Part shown: positions 1 through 64,000 of the stretch, piece after piece
Numbering within the stretch: the first letter of the stretch is position 1
Layout: each line of letters starts with the position of its first letter
Assembly: GCF_036324505.1 (NCBI RefSeq)
Contig: NC_086360.1
Coordinates: forward strand, 8,104,293-8,168,292
Source: Eleginops maclovinus
Lineage: Eukaryota > Chordata > Actinopteri > Perciformes > Eleginopidae
DNA length: 64,000 nucleotides
Reading direction: 5' to 3'
Made by a program: the position numbers and the translations under genes
The notes under the pieces: generated by a model
What the model was told of the DNA's origin: nothing
The model's input: the letters and a program-made list of their open reading frames with translations, nothing else
Databases searched by the model: none

Positions 1-998
1 CGGAGGAAAACATGATTCATGTCTAACCTGCCTGTTTTCTCCCATCGCACCACATCCCTCTCTTTCAGAGGTTTTCTGCTCTAAAACTTTACTGCAATGA
101 AAACATGTACCAGGGAGGGAAAAACATATGCACACAGTGTTAGCATGTTTTCCAGAATTATCTGATGCTGATAATACTGTTACAGTGGTGAGTGTCAAGA
201 TATCTAGTCGTTATAGGCTGGCAGTTCAGCGTATTGCAGATGTTTTGCTTTTGGTTTATATGGGAAAATTAAATGCTTTTTATAAAAGGCATCAAGGCAT
301 TTGTAATTAATAGTGTGGGATAAAATACATTAACTGGTAAATCTTTTTTTCAAAAATACTCAAGGAAACCTAATCAAAAGTGTCTGTTGTGTGTCTTTGA
401 AAATAAACAATATCAATTTATTGTATCAGATATTTTAATTTTAAGTGCTTGAGTACAGAGTTTTGGCTTGAACAATGTATCGTAGCAAACACAAAGCCTT
501 TATTCTGATTGTCAATAGCTAGTTCATTAATATGTACCTTATCTGTGTAAATAGAAACACTTCATGACTAACTGTGAAAATCACTCAAGACATTTTACTT
601 TTTTATATTTCTTTAGGGAAAAATACAAAACTATAATGTACAAGTTTACACATACAAGTCACTTTCTAGTTTGAATTAATCAATAGCATTATGATTGACA
701 ATAATGAAAAATCCTCTTAACAGCCTAAATGTGTGCTTGGCAGATATTTGCATGTTGTATTACAACATTTTGAAACTATTTGTTTTTTCTAACTTTCTGT
801 GCTGATGGACTGGCTTCACAATAACATTAACGAAAAGAAACAACCTCAATCGCACAAACTATTTGTGATCTTAACAATCTCATGGAATATACCTCCTGGA
901 CGGAAACAGAAACCTGCAGCAACAGTGAGCGGTGAGGCTTTTTTTGCCTAACTGATCTCATAATCCTTTTTTTCATGGTATGTCATCCTTAGATTATT
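1..998 (-). other. dmrt1 3' UTR and downstream flank
   Basis: AT-rich non-coding DNA downstream of the dmrt1 stop. Candidate minus-strand AATAAA signals are at 504-499 and 422-417, which would give a 3' UTR of about 0.5-0.6 kb. The 60-codon frame at 128-310 on the plus strand has no recognisable features. A DMRT1-like site is listed separately. Confidence 0.55.
471..481 (+). promoter_or_regulatory. Candidate DMRT1-binding motif downstream of dmrt1
   Basis: AACAATGTATC matches the core of the DMRT1 consensus selected in vitro (GATACATTGTT read on the other strand). It is about 520 bp 3' of the stop codon, inside the likely 3' UTR or just past it. The motif match is seen; binding or autoregulation is inference, and an 11-bp match can occur by chance. 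Confidence 0.35.
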
Positions 999-38659
<37,661 letters not shown>

Positions 38660-40229
38660 GGCTGCTGGAACGAAAAGTGCTAACTGCTCGATCTGACTAG
38701 AAACAGTCAAACTTTAGTTACTATGTTAGAGTGTGTCCCATAGTCGGGTTGTAAAAGATGTGCACTTGTGCCAGTAGGATGGAGCCTCTACCTATCCGCC
38801 CCGCTGTAACTTGTGGGAGGGAACACGCTTAACTGGGGGAAAGTTGGCGAGTGATTTTCAAACTGTGTAACGGTTTTTTTCATTATTTTTTTCAAACCGT
38901 GTAAACTTTACACAATCTGCTCAAATTGTACTGCTGGCTAGCTTGTGAATTTTACCAAATTAATATAATTCAGCTTTGTGTTTTTGCTGATGAGGATATT
39001 TTGCATTAGATTTAAATCGGCAAAATGTTCAAACTAAATTGTGGGATTTATGAAGAAAACGGTTGTCTTTCAGGATTTTACAAAATGTAGTACGCCTATG
39101 TATTTAGTAGGAATTTTATAAAAAGTTGTAGAACTTAAAAACTGATTTATGTTATTTTGAATGATTTTTGTTCTTCTCATACTTACTTTTGTATTTTGGG
39201 CATGTCTTTTTTACAATTGTAGAGTGTTATGTTTTTTACTCCTTAGACGTTTGTGATTTGTAATATTTTTTCTAACAGGCTGTGGCATTAAGGATGGTCC
39301 TCACTGCGGCTTAAATTTTCTTAAATGTATGACATGTTGACTTGTGTTGGTAATCAATGAAAATACCGATTTATATTCTTTAATTGATGTTTATTGTTAT
39401 ATTGCGTAGTCTCAGGCACTTCAATTCTCATTGGAGGATGAAAGTCAGTACCTTGATGAATACTAGAGGACAGACAGCTTATATTACAGAGACAGACGTA
39501 AAGAAAGTGGACACATAAGGAGTAATAACTAAACTCTTATAACCACCGTATGTACAATGAAATACATATATCTGTATTAAAAACTATACTTTGATAAATA
39601 TATAACTTCATGGGTCGTTAAGCAGTAATAGGAAATATTCAAAATACTGTGATTCTTCTTTTTAAATAGATACAAAGGATTTGTATAAAAGTACAGTTTC
39701 TCCAATCTAGGACACGTCTATTCATTGATGCATTGATCCGCACGAGTTGTACACACTGTAGAGAGCTGAGCGCACATATCTGAGGCCGGGATGTCGAGGC
39801 GAGCAATATATACAGGAAATATTTCCTCTAACATATGGGTGGATTTTCAGGTGTTCTCTAACACACACAAAAAAAAGAGAAAATCACAAATGTTTGGTGC
39901 TCTTGAATGATCAACATAGAGCTTTAAAAATAAAGAGAACGTTGTCAAATTAAAAAAAATAAAGAAAAGGACATAAAAAATGTCAATTAGTGGTTGAATC
40001 TGAGTCCAAGTTGGTTAGCTGATTATTACAGGCAGATCTGGATGGGACTTGAGGCACCAGCTGGTTACATTCATATTCAAAGGGCACTTTGGGCTGTAAG
40101 TGTGCACAAAAATAACAAATATTTCCAGACATCTCATTGGTTGGTGCTTGGGATTGTGTCCCTCGTCAGCTGTGGGTAAGGCAGCGTGAACCAATAGCAG
40201 CGCAGGGTTTTTTCAGAGAGGCGGGGCAC
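38660..40229 (-). other. kank1-dmrt1 intergenic region
   Basis: Contains the kank1 3' UTR (probably 40229 to about 39370, with AATAAA on the minus strand at 39395-39390) and the dmrt1 proximal promoter and 5' UTR, leaving roughly 0.7 kb between them. A GC box is at about 38798. No other gene. Confidence 0.65.
39390..39395 (-). terminator. Candidate kank1 polyadenylation signal
   Basis: AATAAA on the minus strand, about 835 nt downstream of the kank1 stop. No nearer canonical signal was seen on that strand. Confidence 0.45.
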
Positions 40230-59797
<19,568 letters not shown>

Positions 59798-62700
59798 GGC
59801 TGCAGCTGTGTGCTTAGTCCCACAATTAGACCTACTGCGGTCATGCAACTGCCATGCATCAAATCCAGATTACCATGCAACCTGCAGACTGGGACAAAAC
59901 ACAGAAGGAGACATTTTACTCACATATCAAGTTGGTAAGAGAGTTGCATGCTGACAGGTTGAGCAGCAGTTAGAAAAAGCACTTTATATCAAAGAGCTCT
60001 GCAGATATCAGTATCATTAAATCAAACTAACCAGCAATATAAAACACAAGATATCACAATTATAGACAATTACACTTTCATGACAAGGCGCCTGTCAATC
60101 AACTGAGGATTTAAAACACATCAGTTCTTTCCTTTTCAGTGCTTTGAAAACTAGTTAGTCCTTAAAAAAGGTGAGATGGCAACATTAAAGTAACTGAGTT
60201 TTTGGATTCAAATTATTGTTGCATCAGTGAAGAACAGCTTACAAATGTAAGACAAAAGACCAAACTTTTCAAAGTTTTACCAGTGGTGGAAGAAGAACTC
60301 ACACCTGCAATCCAATTAAAAATACAGATACATTTTGTTTTTAAAGAAACACTTTGCTGTTGTAGCTCTTTGCCTTTTTAAGGATATAGTTTTAAGTCGA
60401 CTGGACATCCCTAAGCTGTTGACCAATAACAACAGAGCCAGCCAGCTAACCACTCAAAGCAGACTGGGCTCTGGTTTCAGACAGAGGGTGAATAGAGGTG
60501 CTGCAGCACAGGAGGTATGAGAAAAATAAAGAGCTTTTTTAACGTTAAAGTACGTAAACATGTCACAGTAGAGTCACTAAATACATTTATGAACCTGAAA
60601 TTAGTACAAAAGGGCCTCTAATATCTCAGAAATATTTTATAGTTTATTTAGGTAACAAACTTTTGTAAATGCAACCATTTTCTTTGGAAGGTGCCTATCA
60701 GTAAAGTATAAAGTAGAATAAAATGGAATTAATTAAGTACAGATTCGAGATACTAATGCTCAAGTCAAAGTGATTAGTTACTTTACATTCCACCTCTGCA
60801 GAGCTTCAAATATGTTATGTTTCAGTAGAGGAGACTCTTTTTCTTCGTGAGTTGAAGCCCACTTTAGAGGATCGACAGCGCAGACCTCTGCTTATTCACA
60901 GGTGTGTCTGCTTCTGACATTTATGAACATAGAGGTCCTGTGTGTGCACCAGTCCCAGTCGTAATCAATGGATACATTATGAGCAGGAACAAAAGAGCTA
61001 TTCTCTTGTAAATAAAAAAAAAAGCAAAGAATCAAGAGTCCACTTCATGGGGCTGGTTTGTAAAATGAGCATCTGGAGGAGTAAATATGCAGACAAGGTC
61101 GTCTCAGATAGAGCCAGGCTCCCTTTTTATACTCTCTCTGACCTCAGACTATATTTACAATCTCGGCCCAGTTTATCACTGGCTTCCAAAGTGGGATCAA
61201 GGCCCACTAGTGGTCTTTAAGAGGGTCCTTAGCAGAGTAACACATGCAGGCTGCAATTTCCCAGGTTACATTGTACACCTTCAAACATCCACATTTTCCT
61301 ATCTTCCTATTATCCTCAACCAAGCAGACAAGTTAATGCTGTCCAATTATAACCGTCTTGCAAAAACATTCACAACAAACTATGGCAATACAATTGAACT
61401 ATGACCTCATCTGAAAGGCATACCTCAATCCCTGAAGGTAATATGGTGTATGACTTTTAGTCAGGTGTGGATATTTAACTAGCAACTTAGTCTGTATTGG
61501 AATATTCCCCTGGATCTAATATAAAAGAAGGGAATGTCTGTTTTTTGGATGATCCAGAACCAACCCGTATTCCTGCCTCTTCCCGCAAGAATTTGGGACT
61601 ATACTACAAACGCAAGACAGAGATATTACGTAGTCTGAAGTTAGCATTGCTTTGCCCACAATGGTGTTCTGGGATGAAGATTGTGTATTAATCTCAGCAG
61701 AAATGGTCCACAGCCAGACACCTTTGAGTGTGTGTGTGTATTGCAACATTATTTACTCTGTCAGTAGTCACTTTGAAGGGGAGCTTTTCAAACCCCAGCA
61801 GCACATTCAAACCCATGCATCCAAATAAAGCAGGCTGGATCGTCATAAGTCTGATTATAGATTTGATACAGAGAGTTACGAGATACAAACCAACCATTAG
61901 AGAGCGCGCCAAACTGTTCCAACAACCAAATAGACCAAAACCAATTTAGTCTATAGTCCCTCCTACTTTCTCACATTTAAAATTAACCTCTGCATTTGAT
62001 AAATGAATATTTTGGGAAGCTTCTTCAAAGAGTCTAGATGCCTTTATTTGGTTGAACACCATCTTAATGTTATTGCAGTAAAAGATTTGAAGTTGCATTC
62101 CTGATATGTAGGACATGAACAGGGGAACTCACAATAATAGGTGCGCTTACAGAGAGAGAAGGATGAGACTGCCGCGTCACTAACAGGAATTCGAAAACGG
62201 AGACAAAAACAATGAAAACATACAACACTCCTGTATGAAAGAAGCAAGGTGCATGTTGACCGATGAGCAATATCCCAGTTTAATGTGAGATAGTTCATGC
62301 TCACCGTGTCTAGCTTTCAGACAGTAAACTTATATAATTATTCAGCAAGCAACTCAACCCAAAATCCAAGCTCTTTTTGCCAACTTCATGCAAAAACGTT
62401 CAATAAAAAAAAAAAAAACACCATTAGACTGACCAAACATCTCCCAAGCGTCCAGTTCCATGGGCTACGAGAAAGTGAACCTGAAGGAAGGAGCAGGAAA
62501 TACTTAAATACATGTAAACTGTGCAGTAAAAGAAATGGAAAAAGTGTTCTTCACAACCAGGAGCACACTTTCAATACAGAACATTTGTCGTTTATCTATC
62601 ATCATGTAAAGCTGCTCCATAAGTTAGTTCCTGTTTCCACTTGGTATAAATATTGTATTAGTGAAAGCAGTTTTAAGAAGATGATGGTATTGTTTGCTTG

Positions 62701-64000
62701 ATCTATGATTCTTTTGTACATTGAGTGATAAATGGACTGTATGTTATGAAACAGGAAACCTCCGTCATGTTGTAAATAAAACCTTTACTTGCACTGAACC
62801 TCACACACGTGAACCCAAGGTGTTATTGTGGCCTGTTGAGCAGAGTAATCCTGTAGGTTAAGAGTTAAGAAGTAAGCGGTCATTGGTACAAGGAACTGGA
62901 AGCTTAGCAGGAAAATGGGTAAAGATTTAAATAGGAATGAGTTCTGGTTTCAGTGTCAAAGACCATAACAGAGTGACAAATAGGGCTGTAACAAACAATT
63001 ATTTTCATTATCGATCTGATGTTTATTTCCCAGTTACCTTTAACATTTCCCAAATTAGTAAAAATAAGTCCCTCCTAGTTTCTCTGTTGATAGAAACTTT
63101 AAATGTTTTTTTTGTTTAAACCAAAAAAGGAGTTTAGTTTAATATTCTAATAAACAGAAAAGCAGTCATTTTCACATGAGAAAAAAATGGTTCAATTATC
63201 TGTTGAACACTTAACCATTTTTCCATCTTTCTGTAGTTTAAGTTATCGATTTGTCAACTGATCGCATCAGCTATACTGACAAATCACATTGTTAGCCCAT
63301 TTCCAACTTTGCGATTTGATTACAGTAAAAATCACTGACAATTTTTACTTCTGCAGGACTACAATTCATAAAATCAAAGCATTCTCCCGTTACGCAACAC
63401 AGTAGCAACATTTATTTCTACTCAATGGTGCCAGAATGATCGCCAATGTCAATAATAAACTATTACTGAAGGAAATAAGACAAACATTAATAAAAACTGA
63501 AGACTCCAGCTGTTGTACAACCCTGTACAACAGCAGCCATGTGCACACATTTATTTTGTCATCACATGGCAACCACAACACTGCCCTTCTGTCTATCATG
63601 CAGCTTACCTGTTACTCTCATTCTAACTTCCTCCCAATGCTCGCAGGTAGCAAACACTGACCGAGTCCACAAGAGCCCCCCGACAACGAGCCTATACCCA
63701 GCAGCCCTCTGAGTGAGGGGGGGATAAGTTTCACGGCTAAGATTAGACAACTTCCTCAGATGACAGGCAAACGATCTGTGTCCTATAAGAGGAAACAGGA
63801 CTTTAGGCCATTTTGGGAAGAACCGACCCCTACGCTGGGCCTCCAGGTGAAACGCATGGCGAACTAATGCGGTTAACAACCTGCGGTCACTCTTATGGCC
63901 TGCGTTGACCTTCAATCCGTGGTTGAAAGACAGCTAATGAGGCAGACAATGGAGCGTACATGGAAAACCTACTCATGGGCGGTTACATATTAACCAACAC
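59798..64000 (-). other. kank1 5' UTR and upstream flank
   Basis: No confident gene. It holds a family A MITE copy (60395-60617). The longest frames (62297-62701 plus, 63562-63915 minus) have no recognisable domain. Any 5' non-coding exon or promoter of kank1 could not be located by eye. Confidence 0.5.
60395..60617 (-). repeat. MITE-like repeat, family A, copy 5 (reverse)
   Basis: Reverse complement of the left half of the family: GAGCCAGCCAGCTAACC, AGCAGACTGGGCTCTGGTTT, then CATGTCACAGTAGAGTC and an AAAAGGGCC end. The right half is missing. Confidence 0.72.

Noticed and set aside
38660..38710. 17-residue N-terminal extension of dmrt1
   Set aside because: The upstream start codon would be TTG; the first ATG at 38659 fits the family and has a better context.

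Overview
The window looks like a teleost fish genome, probably a percomorph. It has spliced vertebrate genes with GT-AG introns, several fish-type transposon families (a Tc1-like element with long inverted repeats, a BED-finger hAT, an L2-like LINE, an RTE/Rex3-like tail, an ISL2EU-type Harbinger), and abundant CA/GT microsatellites. I could not assign a species. I found no tRNA, rRNA, CRISPR or bacterial-type operon.

Two host genes lie head-to-tail on the minus strand. kank1 (KN motif and ankyrin repeat protein) occupies 59797 to 40230: 11 coding exons with consistent phases give a 3972-nt reading frame (1323 aa). dmrt1 (the DM-domain testis/sex-determination transcription factor) follows from 38659 to 999: five coding exons give an 867-nt frame (288 aa). 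This kank1-dmrt1 order is the conserved vertebrate arrangement. The stop of kank1 and the ATG of dmrt1 are about 1.57 kb apart.

Region by region: 1-998 is dmrt1 3' UTR and flank. dmrt1 exon 5 is at 999-1156. Intron 4 (1157-28469, 27.3 kb) holds most of the mobile DNA: an ISL2EU remnant (about 2990-5247); a decayed BED/hAT element (about 5330-13045) that itself carries a near full-length L2-like LINE (6943-10683, with a roughly 490-bp AT expansion), an RTE-like 3' tail (10853-11350) and a fold-back element in the hAT intron; several MITE-like repeats; and an apparently intact Tc1 transposon (19715-21319). The same intron also has non-repetitive, regulatory-looking stretches and a CpG-rich patch near 23.6-24.0 kb. 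dmrt1 exons 4, 3, 2 and 1 are at 28.5, 34.1, 37.5 and 38.5 kb. kank1 runs from 40.2 kb to 59.8 kb with a 7.2-kb first coding intron; 59.8-64 kb is its 5' flank or UTR.

Functionally, kank1 encodes a talin/liprin/KIF21A cortical scaffold and dmrt1 a gonadal transcription factor; the two are linked by position rather than pathway. I found no clearly new multigene system. The observations most worth a second look are the CA-repeat tract that starts 8 nt inside dmrt1 intron 4 beside a weak donor, the intact Tc1 copy inside the dmrt1 intron, the nested TE block, and a DMRT1-type binding motif just 3' of dmrt1.
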